DNA of 64,000 nucleotides from the NCBI GenBank assembly GCA_030704615.1, contig CM060734.1:48934042-48998041 (forward strand), given 5' to 3'. Shown here piece by piece: positions 30,987 to 42,000 of the stretch (the first letter of the stretch is position 1; each line of letters begins with the position of its first letter). The notes beneath the pieces were generated by a model that was given only the letters and a program-made list of their open reading frames with translations, did not search any database and was not told the origin of the DNA. Source of the DNA: Takakia lepidozioides (lineage: Eukaryota > Streptophyta > Takakiopsida > Takakiales > Takakiaceae). The translations under genes were made by a program, and so were the position numbers.

Positions 30987-31220
30987 TCAGCCTTTCGTAC
31001 CCTCGCTCTTAGGTTCCTCGACCTGAGCAGCCTTCTGGCTGTCAACACCTCCCTCCCCAGCGCCATCTTTTGCATCCACGGAGGGATTCAATTCAGCTCT
31101 GCGATTCGGCCGCAGGAAGGGCAGAAACGCAATTTCATAAGCAGCCCAACTGAGTAGAAACGCACTTCCGGCCACCAGCAGTGTCCCCAACACCCCCATC
31201 CCCGCAGCCTTGCCCGCCAT
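30987..31220 (-). CDS. Small plastid outer-envelope-like protein (OEP6/7 type)
   Basis: A 77-residue protein if started at MAGKAAGMG (31220); an in-frame Met 19 codons upstream is less likely because the intervening sequence is low-complexity Arg/Glu. Residues about 8-30 (GVLGTLLVAGSAFLLSWAAY) form one transmembrane helix, followed by EIAFLPFLRPNRR with positive charges and then a hydrophilic acidic tail. The short N-terminus, single helix, EIAF-PF motif and charged C-terminal flank resemble the signal-anchored plastid outer envelope proteins OEP6/OEP7, whose role is poorly known. The gene is single-exon. It is divergent from the CBS gene with a 480-bp shared upstream region. Confidence 0.65.
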   Translation of the reverse strand: MAGKAAGMGVLGTLLVAGSAFLLSWAAYEIAFLPFLRPNRRAELNPSVDAKDGAGEGGVDSQKAAQVEEPKSEGTKG

Positions 31221-31700
31221 CGCTCGCAATTCCCCTCCTTCTCCTTCTCTCTCTCTAGGGTTGCTTGCAGCTCTCACCTTCCTCTCTTTCCAGCGGGCAG
31301 CTTTTGAATAACTTATGCGAAGGAAAAAATAAATACTGTTGGGCAGCCTCGTAACGGAAACCGTTAAGCCTCCGTTTCTACGCCATTACGTTAGGGTCCG
31401 TTACCGCATTAGGTCTTTAAATTTTAATAGGTCGGGGGCGATGCATCCGATGCATTTTGGCTCATTCATCCATGCATCACACGTGGTCCAGCGCATGCGC
31501 GGTGTATGTATCGTGGATGAAGAAGAATCTTCATCCATCCCGCGGCAATAGAACGGGAGTCTATGAGCGCGCATCGTCCTGCCCTGCCACGCTCTCTCTC
31601 TGTGAGTTTGTTTCGGAGAGTGCGAGAGAGTGTGAGAGGATTCGGAGGAGGTGAGGGAGAGGGAGTGAGGGATCAGGTGACGTCATTCGGGTTCGGGGCT
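31221..31700. promoter_or_regulatory. Putative bidirectional promoter
   Basis: The 480 bp separate two divergent plastid-type genes, so both 5' leaders and promoters must lie here. A CT/GA-rich tract is present near 31595-31675 before the CBS ATG. Repeated GCATCCGATGCAT and ATGCATC motifs lie at 31440-31480. No definite TATA box is visible. Confidence 0.5.
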
Positions 31701-34700
31701 ATGGATGTCTTAAGAGTGGGTGCTGCAAATGGGGCGATTGCAAGCCTGGGCTGCGAGTTGCACATGGGAAGTCGTAGCAGCTTCTGCAGCGCGTCTCAAC
31801 GATGCCACTCGATCGCGGGCTTGCCACAGCTGCGGCTGGTGGGATTTCGCTGCCAGCAGCGTGGTTTGGTGGTGAAGGCTGGTGGAGAGGGTGTGGAGGT
31901 CGGGGTGAAGGAGGGGGGCCAGAAAGGGGATATTTTACCATCGGGGGAGTGGCCGGAGAATTTCTCCCTGCTTAACTTGGAGGATCTGGCAGCGCATTAT
32001 CATTCCGTGCTTTTCAAGGCCGAGGTTGGTCTAGTGTTGTTGGTTTTCTTTAGACGAGTTGATTGCAGTGGAAGAATCGGAGGTCCCCGTGTGTTAAAAG
32101 TCGTTTCACAGTCCTTTAGAGTCGATGATTCTTTCAATGTTGCGGATTCTTTGTGGCATTCATCATGAAGAGTATATCCCAATCATGGGTTGCAGCAGTC
32201 GCACCGGTGAAGTTCTTGGATACGAATGGAATGGCATGGCCCAAGATAGAGATGTCCAGACTCGCTGCTCTTTCTGGTTTGGTTTGCCGACTACATGTGG
32301 TGCGGTGCTATTTGGTTCTGGATTCTGTGACGCGGTCTCTTTTGGGCTTGTTGCATTTTCTGCTGGTCTTATTTTGTTGTCTTGATAGTGTTTAATTGAT
32401 TTCTCTTAATTGAATGTCGTATATCGTGTCCGTCACTGTTTGCTGTTTGTTTGACATTGCAATCTAGAAACTCACCATGGCTCCTTGCTTTCTGTTGTGG
32501 CTCCGTTGTAATCAGCTCTTTAAGATTGATGTGAAATCACATTTCAGAGGGGGCATCACTTGCCATAAGAAGTTACCTGAAATGACTTTTGGTAAGATGG
32601 TGGCAGAAGTGGGTAGGTTTTAACTAGAGCTTATGCCACCTGTTTTCTGAACTGCAGTTTTCTCCTTGTGTTGAACCACATGTTTAGATCTTCAAATTTG
32701 GGCAAGAACTTATGGACCAGCTGAATTGATATGATTGCATATTTACATTTTTGGCATGATGGTTGGAAGACCAATTGACCTAGCTCTGTTTTTGTGGACA
32801 GTATAGGGTCTGTTGTGTATTCTGATGGAGCTTGGCAGCCATGTGACATGTGGTGCCTGATCGAAGTTGTTTCTGGGGTCAAACTGCATGTACTACAGAT
32901 AAATCCCTGAGGCCAGGGGATTGATTGCTGATTGTACACGGTTTTTGCTTTGGACCCCTACTTTTGCCTAGAGCACTGTGGGTGTGTTATGCTATAAACT
33001 TTTGGAACCTGTGTTTGCCACTCACATTGCCTCAGTGAAGATAAAAATCAAAATTTGAAAAGTCCCAAACAACAACATAAGGGGTGCTATCTTTGCTGGA
33101 CATGTTTGCTACTTCGAGTGGTTTCTTGCAGAAGCACTCTCTCTGATTGATTGGCTAAATTTGGTGGTAAATATGGTTTGGTTTGCAAGTCCATTGCTTC
33201 TCCGATGACAGCCTGTAGAGTGTCAGACTGAAGCTGCACATTGCAAGCATGAGAGCAAGTCGAGAGCTGATTTGTCTTGTGTGAAGGTGGTGCATGTGTG
33301 GAGCATGCTTTCAGCTCATTGAGGCTTCCACGTTACATATTGCTATGGGGCTTGGCAAAGGCCTGAGATAGCGGGTTTGTTTAGAAGGGATTCAGACGGG
33401 CAGCAAGCACATCCCATTACTTGTATCTAGAGCAGTGGTGTGGGCTTACCAGGACGAATGTGTCATCTGATTCCAATAAATTTCTCCTACAGTGCCTTGA
33501 ACATGAAGTGAAGGGACACTCTGGGAGGGTGGATCGGGGACAAATGGATTTTGTACTTCTCAGTTTGATATGAAAGGAAGGAGAGTGCTGCATTGGTGGG
33601 CCATAATTTGGTTTATCTGGGGTGGCATGTGATGCAGGCACAGCCTTCAACAAATTTGGCAGATGTGATGGCCAGGACTATTACCACCGCTTACCCTGAC
33701 CAAGTCCTGGAAGAGGTGGCCGACTATTTTGTCAAGATTTCAGGCCTTCCTGTCATTGACAAGGAGCTCAAGTGTGTTGGAGTGCTTTCCAAGAAGGACC
33801 TCAAGAAGGCTGCTGAGGGGGTTAGAAAACTCCTTACTCTATCCATTTTTGGTATTTGTTTCAGCTTGCAGTCAGTTTGTGTTTGTGTATCCCAAGCAGA
33901 CAGACAGTATTAGCTACTGATCATTTTGTTTTACTGCAAATGCTAACAAGTCAATGTTCATTTTGAAGAAGAGAGAATATACAGAATGAGAGTACAGTAC
34001 AGTTGTGGCTTTCATCTGAATCTGGATTGGGATGGGCATGCAGCTGAAAGCAACAGTTGGTGATGTCATGAGCTCACCAGCCATCACTCTATCTGCCGAA
34101 AAGACAGTAGCTGGTATTTTTCAGATAGGCCAGATTTGATTTTACTTTTAGTTTGTGGCTCCAAAGTTTTCCATATCACTCGCCTCTCTGGTTATGAAAT
34201 TATCTGCAGTGTTTATTACTTTCTAAAATCACATTTAGCTTGTGACAATCCCCAGGATACAATCCTCTTAAAGCATTCCGGGAAGCCAAGATCCAGAGAT
34301 GCATCGAAAGAAGTCATCTCCTACACCATCCGGTCTCTTACTCACAAACAATGGATTCAATGTTCATCAGAAGATTGTACAGTGTCAGTTTCTTCTTGAA
34401 ATACTGAGTCCTATAGAGACTTGGATTCATTGTCTTGGATTCATACACTAGTGTGTCACTTCTACTGTTATGGGTAACAGCAGATGATAGATTGGGGTAT
34501 TGTCATAGAGGCATTTGGGAATAATTTCTGATCTGTGGAAAATGAATGGCATACAGACGCTGCAGTGCTGATGCTCAAGAACAAAATTCATCGCATTCCC
34601 ATTGTGAATGAATCCAATAAAGTTGTGGGTGAGTGTCCCACTTCTCTGCCAAACATAAGTTTGTGTGTGCTCCATATTTTGTGTTGTTGGCACTGCACTC

Positions 34701-34979
34701 CTTGCTTGGGGCTTTTTGAATTGCATGGGGGTTCGACTTTTGTATCATCTGTGCTGCATTGTTCCTTTCTTATTCTGCACTTCAGGGGAGAGTGGGCTTC
34801 TTTCTATATCATGAAATTGCATGTCTCGTATTTGATCAAGTAATCTATAGGCCTTGGACATGTTCCGAACTTTTAGAGTCGTGTATATTGGGGGAACTTG
34901 TACCTATGATTGTGTTTGAACATGTGCAGGAATTGTCACGAGAACCGACATCTTTACAGCCCTGGAGGGAGGCTCATAA
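31701..34979 (+). CDS. Plastid CBS-domain-pair protein
   Basis: Five exons join in frame to 232 residues: 31701-32024, 33638-33820, 34044-34113, 34557-34628, 34930-34979. Residues 1 to about 60 resemble a chloroplast transit peptide (Ser/Arg-rich, starting MDVLRVGAANGA). After a linker (EWPENFSLLNLEDL) come two CBS modules. The first contains DVMARTITTAYPD and GLPVIDKELKCVGVLSKKDL. The second contains TVGDVMSSPAITLSAEKTV, KNKIHRIPIVNES and GIVTRTDIFTALEG. CBS pairs bind adenosine nucleotides and regulate partners; plant plastid CBSX proteins modulate thioredoxins, but whether this one does is not shown. Each splice junction has GT/AG borders and restores phase. Confidence 0.85.
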
Positions 34980-36320
34980 GACACTGATGCACCATGTGGA
35001 TGGGTCTGTCCCAATTGGCGATACGTCGGTTGGCATTCTCTGGTCATAATGATGTGAAGGATTTGTGGCTGTGCCCAGCACACAGCTAGAAGTTGGAAAG
35101 TCAAATGTACAATGGAAAAAGCTGGAGTGGGAGAGAGTAAGAAAGAGAGAAAGAGAGCTTGCTTCAAATAGGCAGGCTACTTGGCAGTGTACCAGACATG
35201 CATGAATATTTCAGTTGACTTCCTCAGGCGGTAGAGCTGACGAGAAAGCCAGCAGGATGAAGCTCTGCACTTGCTGTGGGAATGCTTGTGCTTGACATTG
35301 CTCATGTTTGTTGTTTCCGATCAATGCAATGTTTAAACAAATGTAGCATTGTGTATCGGTTGTTTCCCAACATGCAATTTTTTATTTTTTGAAACCCTCG
35401 GCTGAGCGATTTAGTATACAAATCCATTGTGCTGAGTGTCTATGAAGGTGGGATGTTGGGACTAATAGGTGGAAGAAAGGTTCTAGGCTCCTTAGATACA
35501 CTGATCACTCTCCCATAGGTGCGAATCATTTTTGTGCCACACTCCACATGGGTCAGATCTACATCCAGAAAAGCATGTCGGGAAGGCTACGCCACAAAGT
35601 TCTCCAATTGCGGAATACTGTCACCAGGTGGAAATGGTTGGGTTCATGGATGCCCAAGTTTTATACCCATATGTGACACTAAATACCTCCATGTATATGG
35701 ATGTCACTAATGCATCATATCTCCTTGCTATATTGCGATCTCATCTCTCTGTTGTCTAAAGAGAATGAAAGAGTGATGTGAAGTACTATTGTTTGTTCCC
35801 ACCACATCATTATACATTCTGCTTTTGTCAGCTGCCTAAATTGGTTTTCACTTTATAGCAGATACAGGCCCTCATCTGTCCTGAGCATCCCCGGTTACAG
35901 GAGACCTGCTACAACCTTTCCAAGCTCACATATTCCTGATTATGATCCCTATGTGTGAGCATAGGCTGACAGGCAGCTGTTGCTGGACGTAGCACACATC
36001 ACAAGTTAAACAGGAGGCTCACCCCTTTGAATTAGAATATGAAAGAATGGCTCACTGACTTATGATGAATTAAAGTATGTTATCCACACACAGTCGTGTA
36101 CATATTACAACAAGAAGCAAAAATAACTGAGAGAGAACTGTTATGCTTTCTGATGCGTTTTTCCATGCATACTTCCCTCCATGCATCCCATGTCACTGAG
36201 GCCTGAACTTGCGGAGCCACCATCCCTGAGATATCTACCTTCGGCGCTATAGGCTTGAACAAAACAGTTAACAAAAGGCCTCCACAGCAACAAGCCTCCA
36301 TATTTAGAGCTCGTCGTTGC
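34980..36320. other. Intergenic, convergent gene ends
   Basis: No gene is supported. The region lies between the 3' ends of the CBS gene (+) and the nucleoside transporter (-) and should hold both 3' untranslated regions. Confidence 0.5.
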
Positions 36321-38470
36321 TCAGATAATCCAGACCCATGACACAAGGGAGCCTGATGCTAGACCAATCACCAAGAAGACAACCATGATGATCCCAGCAG
36401 TCTCTGATTCTAAAAGCGAGACACTCTTGGGAGCAGAGATGAACAGATTGCTGGTCAGGTAGCCATTTGTAACCCCCAACAATAATGTGAGAATAAATAC
36501 TGGAACTTCTGTCCGAAAGACCACTGGCCCGTGCAGACACAAAAAGAACAGCGGGAAGAAGAGAAGCCTTGCAAAGCACCCGCCTATCATGACTGATTGA
36601 CTCTCAAGCAAGTACACAGCAGTCATCGATTTACCAATGAGGTCGCCAACATTGTAGCTACCAATCAGTAAAATTGGATACCAATCTCCGAAATACGCAG
36701 AATGCACATCTTCAGTGATGTAGCCTGGAAAGATGGCCATTGTTACCACGTAGATCAGTGCCAGTGAGACTGATAGCCATTGTATCTGCCTCCACACTTG
36801 CCAATAGCTAACGGGTTCCACAAAGTTGGTCAGTAATGAATCCCCATTAGTCACCAATGCAATCTCAGAAGCTTCTGGGTTACCGTTCTTGAGGGTTGAC
36901 TCTCTGTAATTGTTTGCATTGCCATTTGATAGATGACTAGACTCCATTGCCCCCATCTTCAAGGTCCTATAGTGCTGTATGACAGGCAGCTTGTACAACA
37001 GGTTGTAGGAGACAATGCAGATGGCTAGACAGACAGCGCTCACAGAGAAGTAGATATTAGCACTGAGCCGCAGTCCACTTGACGTTTGTGGCAGAGCAAC
37101 CTTGGTAATGATGCGCAGCAAAGACACCAGCACACCTGAACCCAACCACACCGCACAATGATGTTCAATAACTCTTGCTTGGTGCACCCACACCACAAGT
37201 GCAGTATGATAAAACCCAGCTATTAAGCTCCACCTCATGTGCGCAGCAGCACACAGGCAAGTAAATTCAAAGAGATGGAGGAGTTCTTGACTGACTGCTA
37301 GGTTATGCACTGCTACATTAGCTTTTCTAACTCCATAGCCACATCTGACAGGCTTGTCCATTCACCCTTTTCCCATGAGGATATCAGCAGATCAGTTTTC
37401 CTTGAATGGAACACAGGATGAATAGTAAAGTGTAAGTGTAAAAATTCTACAAAGTGCTCTAGAGACATATTGAACATGTAAGCATCTCTGGAGTACACAC
37501 TGTACTGAAGGTGATGCTTGCACATCAAAACAAGGCAATGCAGCTCTTTGACTGGATCATGTAGTAATTTACTAGCTTCTACTACTGTTACAGGGCAACA
37601 GTCAATAGGTTCCAGGCTTAAGCTCAAATTCGGCTCTTGACTAGGGTTGGATGGTGAAGCCATGGGAGTTTGCATTATTACAAAGAAATGAAACGTTTAC
37701 ACCTGGATTGACTGTAAGAAGTTTGGGTGGCTCCCTGAAGATGTGCACGCAGCCTACATTACATGCATCAACAGCAGTACTTTGTAGCACTGTGATTCAT
37801 ACACCCATAGTAGCTCAGAGCACCAATTTCATTCCTCAATCTTCAATTCCGAAGCTGAAGCTGACCTGATGGCAAGATTCTTTTCCGTATCCAACAACTG
37901 TGCAATCTTGATCAAATTACAATCCATAGTCCAAGAAGATGCACAATCATCCTTACCACAAGCAGCTGTTCCTGCCGTAAGCGCCTGCATGTAGCGCTCA
38001 GGCAGCTCGCCTGCACATCCGTACAGACTGCCCTGCACTAGTGCATCAGCAATACCGACGAATAACAGTGCTCCCACTGTCACATAATGCGTGAAACGCG
38101 TCCCTACGTCTCCCTTGATGAAGACCTCATCCATGACAGGTACCAGCACAACTGTAAGAAGGAAGACAGTGAGACCCATATTGATCCGGCCAGCGGCACC
38201 ATAGTGACGTCCATAGGCTGTTAGAAGTGACAGCACCACCAGGCATGGGATGAAGTACGACAGCGAGAACACTCTGTCGATATGTGTGTTAGGGTACAGA
38301 TAGTCGAAGTAGTCGATTGCAGAAACGTAGGTATTCCAGGGAAGCAACAGGCCCGCTCCCAATAAAAAGAATATAAAGTACGCTATATTATAGGTATCCT
38401 TGGGGGCATCCGATCCTGTCAATGGCTGTCGTTCAAGGCTATCTGCGGACTTCCATGAGATCCACCCCAT
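36321..38470 (-). CDS. Equilibrative nucleoside transporter (ENT1-like)
   Basis: Two exons, 38470-37957 and 37135-36321 (intron 821 bp, GT-AG), give 442 residues starting MGWISWKS. About eleven hydrophobic segments are visible. Family marks include LLLPWNTYVSAIDYF (PWN at residues 44-46), GIADALVQGSLYG, a hydrophilic loop near the middle (SSHLSNGNANNYRES) and FGDWYPILLIGSYNVGDLIG toward the C-terminus. ENT proteins move nucleosides across the plasma membrane or tonoplast; this architecture matches plant ENT1. Length fits the family. Antisense frames and the internal 37313-37675 frame are shadows or intronic. Confidence 0.93.
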
Positions 38471-39430
38471 GGTAGCAAACCCTAAAAGCTCCTCAACTCT
38501 TCTTCAAACCCCTGCGTCGAATAATAAATGAAATCGTTGCACTCTGAGCAGCGATGCCAGCCTCCAATTGCCTACAACCATACGCAGCTTATTTGCATGT
38601 GTCCATTTCCTCCTGTCTCTGCCTTCGGTGCCAACCACCTACAGTCGAAAATCGCTGTCGATTCTTACAGACCTAACCGCGATTAAAGAATACGAATCCC
38701 AAGAGTCATCAAATCAACGCCGCCCTTCAGCAGAAATGTGAGAATCATACACAAAAATCCCTTTAAAGTGCTAGTTTTGGTACGCCTTGTACATCGACCT
38801 CAGAGTCCTCACTGCCTCGACAAATTCCCCACCAAGGCAATGAAAGGAAGCAAAGAAAGAATTAGGAGTTGACGCTAATGCAAAAGCCTTCGTGCATTCC
38901 TCTAATCTGGTTCGCTTGCCCACCCCGTCTAAAATCTAAACACGAAGAGTTCTAAATTCATCGTCACCATGGAATCTGTGAGACGTACACAAAGCAAGTC
39001 TGTCTGGCTCGCAGCTGCGCACGTTAGACGTAGCGTGTAGCCATTGCACAGCCTCGGACGGGGAACGAATCTATGAATATACCCCCACTTTTGGATGAAT
39101 GTATGGATGTGGCCATCCACCTGTGGGCGGGAATGTCGTAATAATTGTCCAGTGATTGCACTCAAATAATGTGCAATCACACTTTTCCGCAGCACATCCC
39201 AACGACTGCTCAATAGCCAGCTTTCGCCATTTCTAAATTTTATATACCTTTTTTTTCTTTTTGGTACCATTTCTGTGTTTTTCAAACACTATATATTCCC
39301 TGGAAATAAAGAATAGGTGGCTGTTTCTTTTAAAAATAGCTGTCACAAGTCACGATACAGCAGATATTTTCCGGCCCCTCACATTTGATATATAATAAGG
39401 ATCTGGACCAATTTTGAAACAAATTGAAGG
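38471..39430. promoter_or_regulatory. Upstream region of the nucleoside transporter
   Basis: Contains the promoter and leader of the minus-strand transporter. One AGATATTTT motif (evening-element core, minus orientation) is at 39362-39370. No gene is supported here; the minus-strand frame at 38929-39285 lacks motifs. Confidence 0.4.
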
Positions 39431-39433
39431 ATA

Positions 39434-39540
39434 GAGGAAGGCCCCCGGGTGGAGGACGCTCCTTGAATTTTATGTACCGCCCTCGGCCCTAGGGCATAAA
39501 ATTCAAGGGGTGCGCCACAGGAGGGTCTTCCTCTCCATAA
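39434..39540. repeat. Foldback element with arms of about 43 bp
   Basis: The sequence GAGGAAG, then CTCCTTGAATTTTATG is repeated in inverted form as CATAAAATTCAAGG, then TTCCTCTCC, with a central loop of about 15 bp. The inner 14 bp (CCTTGAATTTTATG) are perfect and the outer arms imperfect. Confidence 0.65.
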
Positions 39541-39697
39541 AGGAATGGGATGATTTCTTTTTCTTGTTTCTTTTGATGATCAAAAGACATGGGACTAGTG
39601 AAGGAAAATATCTTCGAGGTAAAAGATAAGGAAATGTCGAAGGTACGGTGCATTACACAAAGTGTACTCGTCACGGCTGGGCTATTACGCTGTATAA

Positions 39698-39812
39698 CGA
39701 AACGAAGAGAAATCAGCCCTAGTTCTTTACACAAATCTTGGTCCCTACATGCATATTAAAATGATAATATTGTAGGGACTAGGGACCAAAGCTGATTTGC
39801 GTAAAGGTGGGA
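39698..39812. repeat. Second foldback (GGTCCCTAC/GTAGGGACC)
   Basis: TTTACACAAATCTTGGTCCC followed by TACATGC faces GTAGGGACTAGGGACC followed by GATTTGCGTAAA. Arms of about 25-30 bp pair imperfectly around an AT-rich centre. Non-coding, probably a small MITE. Confidence 0.55.
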
Positions 39813-40700
39813 AGATCAAAACCAAGAAAACTTTAAAATCCGGTGTATTGGCACCTTCATCTTTACCATAACTGACGGTCAGGATCATTTGAGAAATTTA
39901 TATTCTAATGTTTCCATACTTGGTCGGGGTTCAAGAATTGGTCATCTAAACCACCATAATGAGACCAACAATCTCCCACATAATCAACGCCCACTTAGCC
40001 GCCAGGTTCATGTTTTTACACCTAGTATTAATTTCCGATAGCAATAGCAATCATTTTATTTATTTATTTATTAATAAAACAGGGGTCTGGCAACAGCAAT
40101 CATATTTTCAGGGCCACTGTCCCATGTGATGTGTTTTTAAGAAAAAAAAGAACAGGGGTTGCTTTTTGTTTTGGGACAGACGCCTTGTTGGGAAAAAAAA
40201 AGTTTAGCCATGTTTAGCCACTCCCTTTATTGACAGACGAAACTATTATACATCCATTGGAAACTTCTATTCATCCGTTTGCTGCCAACCAAAATCACAT
40301 CCGTGCATTGATGGACTGGATATTACGGGATATTACTTGGCATTGTTATTACTTATCCGTATTATTGTTAATTAATAATTTCCATGGCGGCATATGCTGG
40401 ATGCTATGCTTGCTGCCAGCCTGCCTCCCTCCTCACTGTCCCCTAGTCCCTTTCACCTGCCGACATCCAACGGACATCATCCATCGTGTCTCGTCCATGT
40501 GACAGAGCATCCATGTGGGGATAGAGCATATTCTCAGAAAGCATCCATAGTGGATGAATAAATTGAGCGAGGAAGGAGGGTTGCCGTGGTGATGGATGGA
40601 TGAAAGATAGCGGCTGAGGCGGGAATCTAGAAGCAGGGGCCACGCAGGGACGAGCCATCATCGAACCCGCCCCCCCGTACGTGTGATGGCTTTCGCTATC
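39813..40700. other. Non-coding stretch upstream of the pyrophosphatase
   Basis: No gene is supported. It contains TTTATTTATTTATTAATAAA near 40055 and long A runs near 40140-40200. It is probably part of the promoter of the pyrophosphatase gene. Confidence 0.35.
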
Positions 40701-42000
40701 ACGGCCATACGGACCACACACAGGGCGCCGCGTGGCGGAGACGAGGATCGGGGTTCCCCAACATTTTTATTTAGCCCCGCCGGGAAGCGTGTGCTGTTGT
40801 GGATACGTTCTTCCCTCGTTCGCCCGCGCTCTCCTGCTCTTTGCTCTTTGCTTTTTGCTCTTTTGCTCTTTTGCTCTTGCTCTTCTCTGCACCGCACGCA
40901 ATCTGCCGGTGCGGTGTGTGGCGAAGATCGGTGGCGTGGGAGAAGCTGAATGCAGGTGAGGCTTGTGACGTGAACAAATTTCCTGTGCCGAGAGAGAAGA
41001 AGCGCATCGGTTGTCGCTCTAGACGTCTTTGGATCAAGAAACGTCGCACTTCTGTTTCTAGTGACATGGTGTGTACGGCAAGCATTCCTGTGTCGAGTTG
41101 AGGAATTCTTGCCTCAGATATAATTTATCGCGCTGATAGATCTGCCCCGTAGAGGTATCGATCAAGAAAAGCTTGGTTCCGGATCTGCATTTGTGTGGCG
41201 TGCTTCGAGGCCTGGAAGTGGACTTGAGATTAGCGTAGTGGAATGTTTTCCTGTACGATCGTAAAGATTGATTGATTTTACTTCAAAATTTAGAGTGGTG
41301 ATGCTTTGGAACTCGATCTTGGTGTTTCGAATTTATCATTCCGTTTTTGTGCGATCATGATTTGACATTGCTCAGGAAGGGAGAGCAGCTACTGCGAATC
41401 CGGAATTAAATCAGTTGCATTATGTCTCACTAATCGCGATGAGAATTGTTCCTTGCTCTCTCCCTCTCTCTGTCGTAGTTTATCCTCCTCTTTTTCGCGA
41501 TCTCCCAGACTTTCATTCAGTTCAAAAATGCGTGTCTCTACATATCTCGATGCTTTGCTACACAATTGTTTTACCAGAATAAAATCTCTCTAGATCTGCC
41601 TGCTCTTCCCTCGAAGGGTGGCTCCGTGTCAACCTACGGTTACAGCTGATATCACCATTCTTGTTCCTCAGTAGGTCCACGACCTCACAACCTCACAACC
41701 TCACAACCTCGAGGTTGTTATTGAAATATCGATAATTATGGTAACTCGCAAGGTGGACAGAAGATCTCTACATTACACTGATTTTTGAAACTCCATGCAT
41801 TGCTAAAGACTATAACAGCAAGAAAGTTGCAAGTTTTATGCTAGCCCCCGGATGTGTGACGTCTTTGTTCCTCGTACATGTCACAGCATTTGCATGAAGA
41901 CAAGGACCTCTTGATGTATGACCCAAGGTCACTCTTGTTTCCTTTTTCGCATGAAGGCTGAAATAGAGGAGGTGCAACCGAACTGATCGCATTGACGATT
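40701..42000 (+). promoter_or_regulatory. Promoter and 5' leader of the pyrophosphatase, probably with an intron
   Basis: A CT-rich block (TTTGCTCTTTGCTTTTTGCT and further TTTTGCTC units, 40838-40885) is typical of plant 5' leaders. A good donor (CAG/GTGAGG near 40954) follows and the coding ATG is only at 42001, so a leader intron of about 1 kb is likely. CCTCACAA repeats occur at about 41681-41708. Transcript data would fix the ends. Confidence 0.45.

Noticed and set aside
37313-37675. Minus-strand frame inside the nucleoside transporter intron
   Set aside because: Lies entirely within the GT-AG intron, except for overlap with noise, and has no motif.
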